Assembly: GCA_030522415.1 (NCBI GenBank)
Contig: CM060131.1
Location: 1,312,501 to 1,376,500, forward strand
Length of the DNA: 64,000 nt
Reading direction: 5' to 3'
Origin: Channallabes apus
Lineage: Eukaryota; Chordata; Actinopteri; Siluriformes; Clariidae
Shown here: piece after piece, positions 10,801 to 21,408 of the stretch
Layout of the letters: every line of letters begins with the position of its first letter
Numbering within the stretch: the first letter of the stretch is position 1
Notes under the pieces: generated by a model
Database searches by the model: none
Seen by the model: the letters and a program-made list of their open reading frames with translations, nothing else
Told to the model about the DNA's origin: nothing
Program-made: the position numbers and the translations under genes

Positions 10801-11960
10801 GAATGGAACTGACTGCGGCAGTGGTCGCTGTAAAAAATGACAAAATGTTGAAAGAACAGCTAGAATTGAAATTGCTGGACTCTATGTTTTGGACTGACAG
10901 TACAACTGTTTTGAGATACATTGATAACGAAACACTTTGTTTTAAAACCTTCGTGGCCAACAGAATCGCCATTATAAGAGAGTCAACCAAGTCACAGCAA
11001 TGGAGGTACGTTAATACCTCACAAAATCCAGCTGATTCTGCCTCCAGGGGGTTATCCTGTGAAAAGTTCATGAAAAATGTCAACTGGATCCAAGGTCCCT
11101 CCCTCCTCAAAGAAGCAGAGTGCAAATGGCCTGAAAATATTCATGACACATCAATAAAAGAAAATTTTGATGAAAATGCTGATGAAGTTAAGCTCTCAGC
11201 TTTAGTGAATATTGTGAGCATTACAAAATGCACAGACGCAGTGAGTAAACTGATTAATCATCACTCTGACTGGCACAAGTTAAAAAGATCCGCTGCCTGG
11301 ATCCTTCGCACCAGAGACATGCTGAAACAGAAAACAAAAAGGGTTAAAACACAAGTAGATGACCCAAAGACAGAAAATCACAAGTCTCTAAAAGCTCAAG
11401 AACTAACAAAGGCAGAAAACGAAATCATTAAGTTCACTCAAAGACAAAATCTTAAGGAAGAACTTCTCACGTTGCAAAAGGGTAAAGCAGCAGCAGAATT
11501 CAAACAGGGAATTCCCACACAGCAAAAACGAAAGGCGTCTGTGAAAAGAAACAGCTGCTCGCCCAAACTGAAACCTCTGACACCAAACTACCTGCTGCTG
11601 ATGAAAAAACAGCCAAACCTGCCCTCTGGATTCTTCAAAAAGGAAGACATCTATGCACGTCGCAGGGAGAAGCAGATCCAGCATCTATCAGACCTGCTCT
11701 GGAAGCGATGGGTACGTGAATACTTGCCCTTGCTCCAGGGGCGGCAAAAGTGGTTTCAAAACAAAAAAAACCTTTCGATTGGAGACATAGTTTTAATAAC
11801 TGATGAGTCATCTCCAAGAAATTCATGGGTCATGGGAAGAATCACGAAAGTGTTCCCCAACAAAGGGGGACTGGTGAAACGTGTGTTAGTTAAAACCAAG
11901 ACCAACACTCTGGAAAGACCCATCGACAAGCTGTGCCTCATATATGAAATGGACTGTTAA
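7827..11960 (+). CDS. BEL Gag-Pol protein with in-frame internal deletions
   Basis: A 1377-codon uninterrupted frame. Visible in order: a helical, charged Gag region (residues about 150-215); a DUF1759-like block around 350-430 ('PVFHSDPLEFTSFMKAF'); a serine-rich stretch with a repeated 15-bp unit at about 440-480; BEL-type zinc knuckles around 565-630 (CX2CX4HX4C at about 600-613); then the reverse transcriptase C-terminal half with FLWWPNGD and FHVDDCLKS (about 707-776); RNase H (HHFSDASE, RMELTAAV, FWTDSTT, NPADSASRGL; about 946-1076); and the C-terminal DUF5641-like module (PLTPNYLL, about 1249 to the end). By comparison with the BEL/Pao family, the protease and the start of reverse transcriptase are missing after 'IVPVKIKSEK', and the integrase core is missing before residue 1240. 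Both losses keep the frame. The start is uncertain: a separate 54-codon frame begins at ATG 7795, and an internal Met near residue 41 is also plausible. Confidence 0.85.
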   Translation: MAGEPNSAPRDEQKEPQRGAGCKKRQANSTECNVYCINTPMNYARKLDILETEYRPKYGKLREAFMRSNVDVLVYTHEDKHRRDQVACGAPEAQGRTEFIATVGRWKADTKDTKGHSVTSRIREDVSPGVSASLITAASKGSVTSTSSSARIKKAEANRAALLIKAAALAERRALEQKEAQLKAKEAELKADKEKLELETALAIVDAELQAYQGCKKRQPASKSGVIDPSCTRSSSPPWTGHKSEYDSRRKPVRESTFNEPSGARAPKLEYNELYESSASIEDLGLPSRRKTAHPSVPVSFEPKLKSTLNEGSTQDNKYTRHDIDTLESQSMMQQQADITAMLMKCQQQSFLPQRNVPVFHSDPLEFTSFMKAFKHVIVDKTDSDADKLFYLEQFTKGEARDLVMSCQLMPDQCGYAEAMRLLQDRFGNKRQDRKHDSRSPKSKSALIESSSARPSSARPSSACLSSAHYHLSNSTCNSRAQPANESAITESSNAHLSRAHTTDLDAAISDGKPCHTSLQRPKQSGQGKPRVSVATEDRQVGKIHKDLITMKSAGALPVSAFNNPCAHCKGEHILDDCFQFNDKTHKDKVEFLKRNGFCFGCLRKGHLWKDCTRKIVCSLCSKPHPSMLHIAVQDTAQPVTRADENETESDTKNTPPAKSHESNALTGAGGNCILPIVPVKIKSEKKDTVEAMYYHVKVPEKDTDLLRFLWWPNGDVNQDLVENKMVVHLFGAKLLPSGANFALRKTAEENCRNAPAVAVNTVLKNFHVDDCLKSVSSHDQAVTLYNDLTSLCTSGGSSLTKWASNSRALLTVIPESERIKDMRDLDLSKDALPIERALGVLWCINSDMFKFKISLKERPVTRRGILSITSSTYDPLGFLPPAVLPATIPMQQLCKEKLAWDDDIPEQFATAWKTWLQELHRLSEFSIARFINPADFGVTATAQLHHFSDASEMGYGAVSCLRLVNADGLTHCAFMMGNSRVAPLKQTTIPRMELTAAVVAVKNDKMLKEQLELKLLDSMFWTDSTTVLRYIDNETLCFKTFVANRIAIIRESTKSQQWRYVNTSQNPADSASRGLSCEKFMKNVNWIQGPSLLKEAECKWPENIHDTSIKENFDENADEVKLSALVNIVSITKCTDAVSKLINHHSDWHKLKRSAAWILRTRDMLKQKTKRVKTQVDDPKTENHKSLKAQELTKAENEIIKFTQRQNLKEELLTLQKGKAAAEFKQGIPTQQKRKASVKRNSCSPKLKPLTPNYLLLMKKQPNLPSGFFKKEDIYARRREKQIQHLSDLLWKRWVREYLPLLQGRQKWFQNKKNLSIGDIVLITDESSPRNSWVMGRITKVFPNKGGLVKRVLVKTKTNTLERPIDKLCLIYEMDC

Positions 11961-12144
11961 ATGTGTGGTAATATGTTATGCAATTTGATATGCAAATGTA
12001 AACACCTGAGATAAATATTACACACTTAAAAGATTTAAAATGTTTTAGAAGGTTAAGGATGTTTGATTTCATGGCTTAGTCAAAAAAAAAAAAAACACAA
12101 AATTGTAATTGTCAGTCTCCATGCCTGTCAATTAGGGGCTGGAA

Positions 12145-12796
12145 TGTAAGTGCCATATCGCACTTTTTATGAATTTGTTGTTGTGTTTATTTTATTTTAT
12201 TTTACTTGCTGTTATTTCATTTATTCTACCTTGTTCTATTCATTAGTAAAGCATTAAGCATTAAGTTGTTACATAAGCCATAAGCTTTAAATTTCTTAGT
12301 TATGCATCATAAGTTGATAATCGTAGGTTGGTCTGTGATGTCATTCTACTATTACATGCATTTGTGTGACTGTGATATGCTAGAAAGCTCAGTATAGATT
12401 TGGAAGGCTACGGAAACACAAGCTTTAGACCGTCAGCTAGTGAGAGCTCCCGGTAAGCTAGAAATGTAAGATACAGCAACGAGGTTGTTGTAACCGTAAG
12501 CTAACGTAAGCTGGGAATGTAAGAAACAACAAGAGTGTTGTTAGATACCCAAGCCAAGATTGTAATCTACAAGATACAGCAAACAGGTTGTTGTAAAACT
12601 CAGAGATTTGCAAGATGCAGCAACTGGTGTCTGTAATAACAGTGGATTTACTCAAGACGACTGTATGAAGTGTTGATTCTTTGATGCTGACAAATAAACG
12701 ACAAAAGACAAAGAGATCGGACTTCTGTCATGTGAGTGAAACTTTAAGACATTAGCTACGCGTCAAAACTAGTGAAATAAGCCAACCGCATCTACA
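12145..12796 (+). repeat. BEL 3' LTR
   Basis: Same length and sequence as the 5' LTR at 7057-7708 as far as I can read. It is followed at once by the second ATGGC of the target duplication. Confidence 0.92.
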
Positions 12797-13409
12797 ATGG
12801 CTTTACCTTTGTTATAGATGTTGTGATTGGAGTGCTGGGAGAATGTAGAACAGGAGATTGGAGAGATGCAGGGGTGTAGGCCTGTAATCTTTGGATGGTG
12901 GGCATACTCATGAAGCGCAGTTTCTTCATCTGGTTTTCCCAGATCACGTCGCGTCGCAGAAAACAGTCAGTGACAGCTCTTTCCAGCTTCTCTAAGGCCT
13001 CTTGGCAGTAGCGCTCCAGCCCTTCTAAGCCAGCGTCCACTGCCTCACGGAAACTGGTTTCTCTGTTTAGACTGCTGTTTATGGATTGTCTAAAATCCTG
13101 CTCCAACTTGCTCACTTTGTCTGTGAGCGCCTCCACATCCGCCTTGCATTGATTTAGTTCATTGTTCATTGTTTGCACAACATTAATATCAGACACATAA
13201 GCAATATCATCATCATCGTCATCATCATGTCTATCAGATATATACAGTGAACTAATCAATGATGTTATTTCAGCAGTAGGGTTACGGCGTGTTACAAATG
13301 CATCATCTCTCTCCATCACATTACTATCTATAGCAAAGTCGGCCTTTACAGCACCACTAGCGTTAGCATTAGCACTAGCATTAGCTCTAGCAATAGCATT
13401 AGCGTCCAT
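12797..13409 (-). pseudogene. Gypsy gag gene, 5' part (interrupted by BEL)
   Basis: On the minus strand, from ATG at 13409 (an in-frame ATG also lies at 13448), about 200 codons run into the BEL LTR. The N-terminus has an Ala/Asn-rich tract (from GCTAAY repeats), a run of seven Asp, and a long heptad-like segment ('ADVEALTDKVSKLEQDF') that predicts a coiled coil. Skipping the BEL element and one ATGGC copy, the frame passes directly into the gag region at 7056. The two segments are therefore one gene split by insertion. The product would be a structural Gag protein. The gene is dead because of the insertion, the downstream frameshift and the truncation. Confidence 0.8.
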
Positions 13410-13457
13410 CTTGTACAGCCACGTTACACAAAACCGGAAAATATCCAAAATATAGAT

Positions 13458-13475
13458 TCCCCGTACGGGCCACCA
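13458..13475 (-). promoter_or_regulatory. Gypsy primer binding site
   Basis: On the minus strand the sequence TGGTGGCCCGTACGGGGA starts three bases after the presumed LTR end (...ATCCA). It begins with TGG as expected for a site complementary to a tRNA 3' CCA end. It fits the position between LTR and gag ATG. I do not assign the tRNA. Confidence 0.6.
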
Positions 13476-13478
13476 CTA

Positions 13479-14190
13479 TGGATTATTATGAAACCTTTGG
13501 TTACAAAAATACGGATTCGGGAATCTAGGAATGAGCTGGTAAACACCACTTCCGGTATTGCGCAACCGCGGCGGGACAATAATAGACGCAACACAAGAGC
13601 AAGTAGTGAAAATAAACCAAAGTGTATTATACAAAACAAACCAATAACCAAACAAACACGGTGCACCGAAACCAATATATACAAATATAGTACAGAAATA
13701 AACAAAGTGTAAGGTGTATGCGGGGGTGTGTGTGTGTATGAATGGAAGTCCAGGGTGGAGTGTATTGCGGATATGAAATATGAATTGGAGAGATTATTCT
13801 CTGCCTCACCAGGATAGATGTCAACTCCGGGGGCACGAGTAACGGAATGAGAGGTGAAAAGTGAGTGTCCAACGAGATAAATCCAAATACTGCTCATCCG
13901 TGTGGAAGCAACAAACTAACTCTCTCTCAATAAACAAACAGCGCGCTGGGGTAATCTCTCCGTGCCGTCTTCCTTGCCGGTTCCGGCTTTATGCCGGTTC
14001 ACGTGATCAGTTCGCATCCGGGTCCCTCGCGGCGCGATCGCGCATGCGCGTGGGAGCTTGCCCGGTGACCAACATTGTCATAGGTGAAAATAGAAACCGT
14101 TCGGGCACATCTTAGGCTACAGGCAAGCAGCATTAACTCTTCAATTATTTACCTATATATAAAAATGTCCCTTTATGTGGCCGCGCTACA
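13479..14190 (-). repeat. Gypsy 5' LTR (single copy left)
   Basis: Read on the minus strand the segment starts TGTAGCGCGG and ends ATCCA, about 712 bp, just upstream of the primer binding site. A TATA-like TTTATATATAGG lies near 14150. No second LTR remains in the window, so the outer boundary at 14190 is an estimate. It also coincides with the start of the provirus leader. Confidence 0.5.
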
Positions 14191-15077
14191 AGGTTTGGTG
14201 GTAATTAATTAATACCCTTCGTATGTGGAATGTACAATTGTACATCATAAGAAATCACCCCTTATGTTTTATTAGTATGAGTTACAGGGGTAATTAATAT
14301 CTTTTTCGTATGAGGAGCACGATTTGTGCCATTAAGTTGAATGCAATTGCAATTGTTTGTGTCTAATTGATGTTGTGTCTATCTGTTTCTGTCTGAGTGT
14401 GTGAGAGCTCTATGTTCGCCTAGTGTGTGTGTGTGAGAAAGAGAGGGAGAGAGAGAGAATGGTTGAATGAGAACCATAAGCTCTGTGTCCTGTGAACAGG
14501 GCTGGACCTCCCGAGGGAATTGTGTGTGCAACCCTCAGAGGGGGGGCAGCTTGCTGCCAGACCAGAGACGTGTGTGTGTGAATGAGCCCTATTTAAGTAA
14601 TAGCTAGCCTAGTAATTAAATAGATAAATATTAATCAATAAAGGGACACGTGTGAGTGGAAAAATGAGCCCTTTTAGCAGGGGGACAAGTATGAAAAGAA
14701 TAAGCCCAATTTTCTAGGAAAAGAGGGATAAAGTCTGAATGCATAGGCCTCTGAATAAATAAATAAATAAATAGTGTGGAGTGGTGAATGTGTATGAACC
14801 CCATATTAATATTGTGGCATTACACACTTATTGATAAAAGTGTTCACGGTGCATAAAAGTACTATGCTTTTTGGCAAGGGGTAATCTGAAAATAGTGAAG
14901 TGGAGTAGATTCAGGAGTGATTATCATTGATGAGCCTTGGTAAGTAGAGGTGGATACTTCTGTGATTCTAAAAGAGTAGATTGTTATAAGTAAATTTAGC
15001 CATTAAGTAAGTGCATAGGCATAAAATAAAAAATTAAATAAATAAATATCTAAGTGGTGACATAGGCTAAAGCATAA

Positions 15078-16280
15078 TGGCAGCCTCTCCGGTGGAGACT
15101 TTAGTGCCAAAGCATCCTTTGTGTGAAGATCTCATCACTAAGATCTCCAATAAGTAGCAAAAGAGGACCAAAAAGATGATTACAAGATGGCCAAAGGAGG
15201 GGACATTTGATTTAGCACTGTGTTCTGAGATGGACACCTTGATAAAAAATTATAAAGCGGCGGCAAGAGAGAGAAAGCATGTCCAGAGAAGTTGAAAAGA
15301 CAGCAGGAAAGAGTGGTCCTAGCTTTGTTTAAGAAAGAATAAGTGAAGTTGGTAAGAAAGAAACAGGAAGTGATGGAAAAAGTTAAGAAAGTCAGGATAG
15401 TGAGGCCGAAGTAGCGAGAGAGAAGTTAGTTACACCTCCCCCATACAGTAGGTATAGGAAGACAGTCGAATTCCTAAGCGTAAGGGAATGGGGGAAGTTT
15501 CTGGTGAGACGGAGAAGGAATGTTATGCAGAGAGGTATAAGAAAGTGGGGGTAGATATACAGAGAGTGGAAAAGCTATGTGGAGAGAAGGATGTAGAGGA
15601 ACAGGAGGGGGTGCAGACATGTGGAGAGAGGTCAGACAGAAGCACTAAAACACCAGTAAAAAGCAGATAGCTACACCATTAAAGACTGGACATAGATCTT
15701 TGTACAGTAGAGAGGATGGGGGTGAAGAGGATTTGTTATTTAATATGGGCAGTTCCACAATTCCCAATTTTAATTAAAGGTGGGGCATGGGCAACTCAAG
15801 GTCTCGAGGGTGTTGTCAACCGCCTCCCCAGCATTCAACGAGGGTGCAGGGACATGGTCTTAAACGAGCATAAGACTTTGTGGAGAGGAAAAAAACGTGC
15901 TTCTGACTCGAGTGAGGCTGTAAATGCATACCACATGGATGGACTGTCTATGAGGCTTTGAGGCTGTTGTATGGCAGGCCTTGCATGCAGAGTGTTGACC
16001 CAAGGACATTAAAGGGTGACCTGGAGGCAGTTACAGCTTGAAAACCTTACAGAGCGAACCAAGGAAAAAAGCTCAAGCTACTCTGATTACCAGAAAAACA
16101 GAGAGGGCCACAAGCAATCCTTCACCAAAAATCCAGCCAGCTTCAGTCAGTGATGACATCACCAGCAGCATTTTCTCCAAACTCAAGCCAGATGCCTGCT
16201 TCTGTCACCAACGTTTTCACTCCAAGGTCAGGGAAGAGAGAGTGGATGGATTAAATTGCCTCACATAGCCATTGCCCGGC
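15078..16280 (+). pseudogene. Provirus gag region, heavily broken
   Basis: It begins with an ATGGCAGCC near 15078, in the correct position downstream of the leader for a gag start. Open stretches around 15488-15670, 15716-15961 and 16038-16268 are short and in different frames. Charged Lys/Glu-rich text is visible, but no zinc knuckle or clear capsid motif. The assignment rests mainly on position between leader and pol. Confidence 0.4.
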
Positions 16281-16819
16281 CCCGAGGGATGAGAGGGGGG
16301 GGGGAGACAACATCCCAGATCCGATAAGTCATGCCTCTCACATCTGGAAAAGTTTGCCAGAACCGTAGGATTCTCGGGAAGAAAAAAGTAGTTACTACAA
16401 CCCAACAATAAGAGTGTGACTATACCTGTATTAGTCTCAAGTAATACACAAGTTAATTTTAAGGAAAGTTAAGGAAGAGAATCATTAGGTGAATTAGGAC
16501 TGCAAATATGGTGTTCTCCAGAAGGGGTGTATGTTGAACATAAATTCCTGAAGCACAATTTCCCTGTCAGACTTTCACTGTACAATGATGTATGACCCAT
16601 CACAACACATCATCATAGGCCGGCAAGGAGCAGCTATCAGTGTAGAGGAGTGTGATTTTGTAAAAAGGTGGTTCAGTGTAACTGATTCTGTTCTTTGGGT
16701 GGCATTGTATGTGCTGTGGGATGGAGTTGCAGCTCATGGGACTTGTAGCCAGTGGTGGGGGGGGCTGAGGAGCTCCGGTGGGACTCGGCCATGGACCTTT
16801 TGATTTTCAATCTGAATTA

Positions 16820-18565
16820 TGGTCTAAACTTGATACAGATGTAGGCCACTTAAATCAGCCAGCCAACTATAAGTACAACGTAAACCAGATGTAGAACCGC
16901 CCAGAGTAAGACAATATGCTTTACGACCTGAGGCAAAAGCCGGTATATAGAACACTATTGAAGGCCTTGTAAAAGCATCTGTGCTAAAAGAGACCAGTTG
17001 TTGCAATACTCCTATTTTTCCCAGTGATTAAGCCAGGTACAAATAAATGGCATCATGTGCATGATTTACATGCTGTTAATAGTATAACAGGAAAGTATCC
17101 AGCAGAAGTTCCAAATCCACACACACTGCTGACTAATGTCCCTCCCTAAGCCAAATATTTTATTGTAATGATCTTTGTTCAAGCCTTCTTCAGTGTTCAA
17201 ATGGCAGAAAAGAGTAAACTACTGCATTTATTTGCATTTACAAGTGCCAGTTGACAAAATAGATACCAAAAATGCCACGGTGGTTCAAACATTCACTGTA
17301 TATATTCAATCAGAGGTGGAAGCTGATTTAGGAGGTTAAAGGATAGAAGATAGCCTGGGTCAGCATATGGGTGACTGTTTAATATGTCTATCATCATTAG
17401 AAACATGCCAGAATGATTCCATTAAGGTACACCGTAAGCTAGTAAGGAGGTCATAAAGTGTCATAAACTAAACTACAATACTGTAAGCCTGAAGTTAAAT
17501 TGTTAAGGTGACTAATTTCACATGATACGACAGCCGTAGTACATACATAATTAGAAGGCATAAGTAAGGCACCAGTGTCACAGCCTGATAAACAGTGATG
17601 GCTTTCTAGGGTTAACAGGTTTCATGCTGACTGGAGTAAGGAATATGCAGGAAAAACAGCTCCACTATGGGAGATAATAATGAGAAAAGAAGAACTGCAA
17701 AATTTAAGTGCTCCCTTAAAATAGAACACAGATATACTGTTAGCATTTGAATCCATCAAAGAGAAATGCAGACTGCACCTACTTTAGGTATACAGTACCT
17801 GATGATAGCAATCCGTTCTATCGGTATTTAGTGAACCAAGCTGATGGATCTACCTCAGCTATACTGATGCAGGAAACTTGCAGTGATAGGAAAAACCAGT
17901 CCCTAGCTTACTACAGCACTAAGCTAGATAATATAACTCAAGGTGACCCAACATGCTACCAACAGGGTTTTGTAGTTGTACATTATGCATATAGAACAGC
18001 ATCTTCATTGACAACAGGTTACCGATAGATTGTATAAATTGATAAAACAAGGGGAAGGTGTTCTAACCCAAGCTCGCCTCCAAGCATATTCTTCACTGCT
18101 CACATATCCGACATTAATATAAAGCGATGTGACACAGTTAATCCAGCTAAATTAATCACTTAAACCTATAAAGGAGTGACTCATAGTTTTGTGGCGAACT
18201 CATTGGCATTTACTCGGTGATGACCTGATCTTGAATCTAAGCCTATAGCTGAAGCGGAAGTGACTTATTTTGTTGATGGATCTAGTTCAGAGACCAGGTA
18301 GAAAATCACACAGGGTATTCAGTAGTGATGAAGGATGGAGAAGATTTTAAACCTATCCTATCTCAGCACTGTACACAACCGTGTTCAGCTCAGTTAGCTG
18401 AGTTGAAATCGCTCACCGCTGCTTGTCAATTAGCCAAAGGACTAGTGGCAAATATTTTTACAGATTCAGCCTATTCCATGGTGTTTGTCATCTGTTTGGA
18501 ACCGTATGGAAGCAAAGGTTTAAAAAGCATGAAGGAACTCCCATTCAAAGTGCTGAACAGATAAG
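16820..18565 (+). pseudogene. Provirus reverse transcriptase and RNase H, broken
   Basis: Near 17020-17150 short pieces of a retroviral reverse transcriptase N-terminal half are readable (for example 'VIKPGTNKWHHVHDLHAVNS' and, downstream, a 'PNPHTLLTNVPP' piece). Near 17830-18005 the segment between polymerase and RNase H is open. At 18265-18560 RNase H motifs are seen (a TYFVDGSS piece, then 'AELKSLTAACQLAKG' and 'IFTDSAYS'). Many stops and frameshifts separate the pieces, and the polymerase catalytic region is eroded. Non-functional. Confidence 0.7.
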
Positions 18566-18779
18566 TAAACTAATGTCTGCTCTGATGCTACCATGATGAT
18601 TGACTTTCATTAAATGTCAGACCCGTAAAAAAGGGAAATGACTGTGTTGCTAAAGGTAACAACATGGCAGATTTAGAAATGAAGCGTGCATCAAAATGGC
18701 AACTAGCTGTGCAAGCGCCCATAGTCCTTATAGAACCACAGCCTCAGTAAGAGGATATCATTTGTACTCAACATCAAGC

Positions 18780-19885
18780 AGGTCCGTACGAGCGCTCGAT
18801 GTGGCTCCAAAGGGGAGCGCATAAGGACGCACAGGGTATTTGGTGTCCACATGAAGGTCTGATTATAGCACCCATAGCACTGGTGAATATTTCTGGTTTA
18901 AATGCTCATGGACTGGGCCATTGTGCAAGAAGACAGGTTGTGAGAAAAATCAGGCAACATGGGTATTGGTCTTTATATCTGCAGGCTATGGTTGAAGAGT
19001 TCCTAGCTTCATGGGAGATATGTGCTAAGCATAATGTCAGGAAGGAAACAGCGACACCTATAGGCTATATACCGGTACCAGAATGACCATTTAATCACTT
19101 AGTGGTGAACTATGTGGGTAGGATAAAGTAGTGTTCTGGGCGAAAGATACATGCTTGTAATAACTGACAGATTTAGTAGATGAGTAAAAGCAATAATATC
19201 TGCAGATGAAGAGTAAGGAACAGTTATCAAATCGTAAGGGAAGTGATATCTAGATTTGAAATTCCATCAGAGATGAGTTCCGACAATGGCTCAATATTCA
19301 TTCAGAAAATGTAAGACAGGTGCTGCAACGGTTGGGAAAAAGCTAGGCTTTGGGTATGTCCACAGTCCCAGGGGAAGGTAGAGAGTGTAAATGGTAATCT
19401 CAAAGCCAAGGTTAATAATAATTGTAGTAGTACAATGCTTAACTAGGTTTTAACTGTTGCTGTACCCTCTGTACCAATGAGCTAACAAGCATGCAACCTA
19501 ACACAAATACACACCTAACCCTGCTTACGGGTCGACCTACAGTATGCCTGTGCCATTCTGTAGAAGCCATATAATGGCCCACCGCTTAAACAATTTTGAA
19601 AATCTTATATGAAGAAACTAACTGCCGTACATGAAGTAATCTATGTGCAGGAAAAGAACAAGGAGGAAGAGACGCTCCGTGTCCCATCACTCCAGGAGAC
19701 TAGGTCTATCTGCGAGTGTTCAGGAGGAAGTGGCACAAGCCCAGGAGGGAGGGGCCCCGCTAAGTGTGGCAGCCACTCCAACAGTGATTCAAGTGAAAGA
19801 CAAGACAGTGTGGTATCACTTGAACCATTACACGAGAGTCATAAAGAGCTATGAGTACCGAAAACGAAGGAAGAAAGAAAGAAGA
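18780..19885 (+). pseudogene. Provirus integrase, broken
   Basis: An open stretch at 18799-19086 carries the integrase zinc-binding pattern (HGLGHC..., then CAKHN). Downstream, 19090-19400 holds core pieces ('ITDRFSR' and an SDNG-like piece) interrupted by stops. At 19760-19850 a tail resembling the C-terminal domain of gamma-type integrases is readable ('VKDKTVWYHLNHYTRV'). The domain order is right, but the gene is not functional. Any env gene would lie at 19886-20700, where I recognise nothing beyond short helical stretches. Confidence 0.65.
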
Positions 19886-20337
19886 ACCTAACATCAGAAA
19901 AATACAAAGAAATTAAATCATTATTGGAAAATAACCAACTATTGGCACAAGTTGGATACCAAATTGCGCAGCGTTGAACACGCTGCTCCAAATTAAGAAT
20001 GAGAATCTGCTTGAGAGCCGCATCCACAGACTGACTGACTGACTGACTTCGACCAGGTTTCTCCTGACACAATTAACAGGACAAACAACTGTACAGATTA
20101 TGTGTGACAACTAACTGTGTCCTCTTGTATAAATGCATTTCTGTTTAACTAACACTATATTGCTTTTACAGATAAAACAGCAGCAGCGACAACTAATTTA
20201 AATTTCCTCCACAGGAAAAATGCACGAGAAGGAAACAAGCCTTAAACAGATTATGACAATATGTAATGCCACTAAACACAGTTCTTTTATTCCAGGTGCA
20301 GAAATTTAATTGAAGCAGCTAATGGGTGACTTTAGAT

Positions 20338-20390
20338 TCAAGATTCAGATTCAAAGAACTTTATTAATCCCAAAGGGAAATTGCTTTACT
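20338..20390 (-). repeat. Short LINE 3'-end-like fragment
   Basis: ATTCAAAGAACTTTATTAATCCCAAAGGGAAATT resembles the conserved 3' tails of fish non-LTR elements (from memory, read in antisense). It is only about 50 bases and may be a 5'-truncated insertion in the old provirus. Confidence 0.35.
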
Positions 20391-21061
20391 GTGTCTAAGT
20401 AAATTTATGAATGTGATTTATGAATTTATTAATCAAAGGTTTTCTAAAATTAACAGCATTTCCTAGCAACAACAGACAAGGATGAATTTTTTGGACACAG
20501 CCATCAAGGATATCCCGAACTCAGGAATATATATCTCTAACAAGAGACTTTACTGGTTCATATATTGAAGTGTACAGTATCTTCCACGGCATGAGCCCAC
20601 AATGACGTGCTGGCAACCTCTCTTGTGGGTTCCAACTGACTCCCTGCGGTGTGCAAAGCACCTGAGTTGAAGACTATTATATTACAACAAGGCTGTTTAA
20701 ATGTATATCCATTCTTAAAAATTGTATTGTGTTATTGTGTTATGTATATTCCATTGTAGGTTATATGATTTATCCAAATGATGTAATCCTAGAAAATCAC
20801 TGTATTAAGTACATGTTCATGCCATGTTATTGAGTAATGGGAAGTACGATGTCATGGAGGTCGAGTCTTTTACTCCTATTCCTAGTCAAGGGTGGAAGGA
20901 GAGGTTTGGCCGATTCTCCACTAGAGGGCGAATCCATGGGTCGGTCATTGATAAAAGTCCAGTGATTTAATTTAATCACCACTTAGTATAAGGAAGACTG
21001 ACTCATGGAGTCGCACTCTAGATTAACCAATTAGTGTGGGACTTATAAGTCCCAGAGGGGG

Positions 21062-21408
21062 GATATATGGGAGAAATTTTTATTTGATTTCATTTGATTT
21101 TACTTACTTTTGGGGGGTTAGAAGATACATTATCAGTATATAATCGTGGATGTGCGTGCAAGCTGGGACATAGGCTTCTTTGTGTGCATTGCATATAGGA
21201 AACCCAAGCTTTACATTGGGGGGGCTAAAGACGGCCCTTTAATGAAACCCAGATGTTGGAGAGAGGAGGGGCAGGCACTGCATATGTACTATAACGCACA
21301 TCAACAGAATTCAGTTGCTCCACGGACACAGCTCCGGCCTTGTTGTTTGATAATAAAGGTCGTAATCTTCTGTAAGCAAAGCCCGACTCTGAGTATTTTT
21401 CCACAACA
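21062..21408 (+). repeat. Provirus 3' LTR (probable)
   Basis: A purine tract (CCCAGAGGGGGG, about 21051-21062) precedes it. It contains TATATAATCG near 21136, a polyadenylation signal AATAAA near 21352 and ends CCACAACA. These match the expected U3-R-U5 order at the 3' end of the provirus. There is no partner LTR in the window for comparison, so both boundaries are estimates. Confidence 0.5.

Larger units (their letters stand above)
7057..12796 (+). mobile_element. BEL/Pao LTR retrotransposon, internally deleted, recent
   Basis: Two 652-bp LTRs (7057-7708 and 12145-12796) that I read as identical flank a single long open frame. A perfect 5-bp target duplication, ATGGC, lies at 7052-7056 and 12797-12801. 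The left-end sequence is TGTAAGTGCC and the right end is GCATCTACA. A short purine-rich stretch (AGGGGCTGGAA) precedes the 3' LTR. The element inserted into the gag gene of a minus-strand Gypsy element. Internal protease, N-terminal reverse transcriptase and integrase core are missing, so it cannot be autonomous. Identical LTRs imply a recent insertion. Confidence 0.92.
14191..21408 (+). mobile_element. Decayed retrovirus-like provirus (ERV)
   Basis: A plus-strand remnant with leader, gag-like, pol and a 3' LTR-like end in retroviral order. Pol segments resemble gamma/epsilon-type retroviruses by general pattern. All reading frames are broken by many stops and shifts. The 5' LTR is not seen, because the Gypsy LTR abuts the leader at 14190. 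The leader has TTTGGTGG at about 14194, which could be part of a primer site. The element is old and inactive. Confidence 0.7.

Noticed and set aside
12458..12655. 65-codon frame found twice (also 7370-7567)
   Set aside because: It lies in the BEL LTRs, antisense, and is identical only because the LTRs are.
14191..14680. Provirus 5' LTR
   Set aside because: The stretch has leader-like features and no match to the 3' LTR-like segment at 21062-21408, so I cannot call it an LTR.
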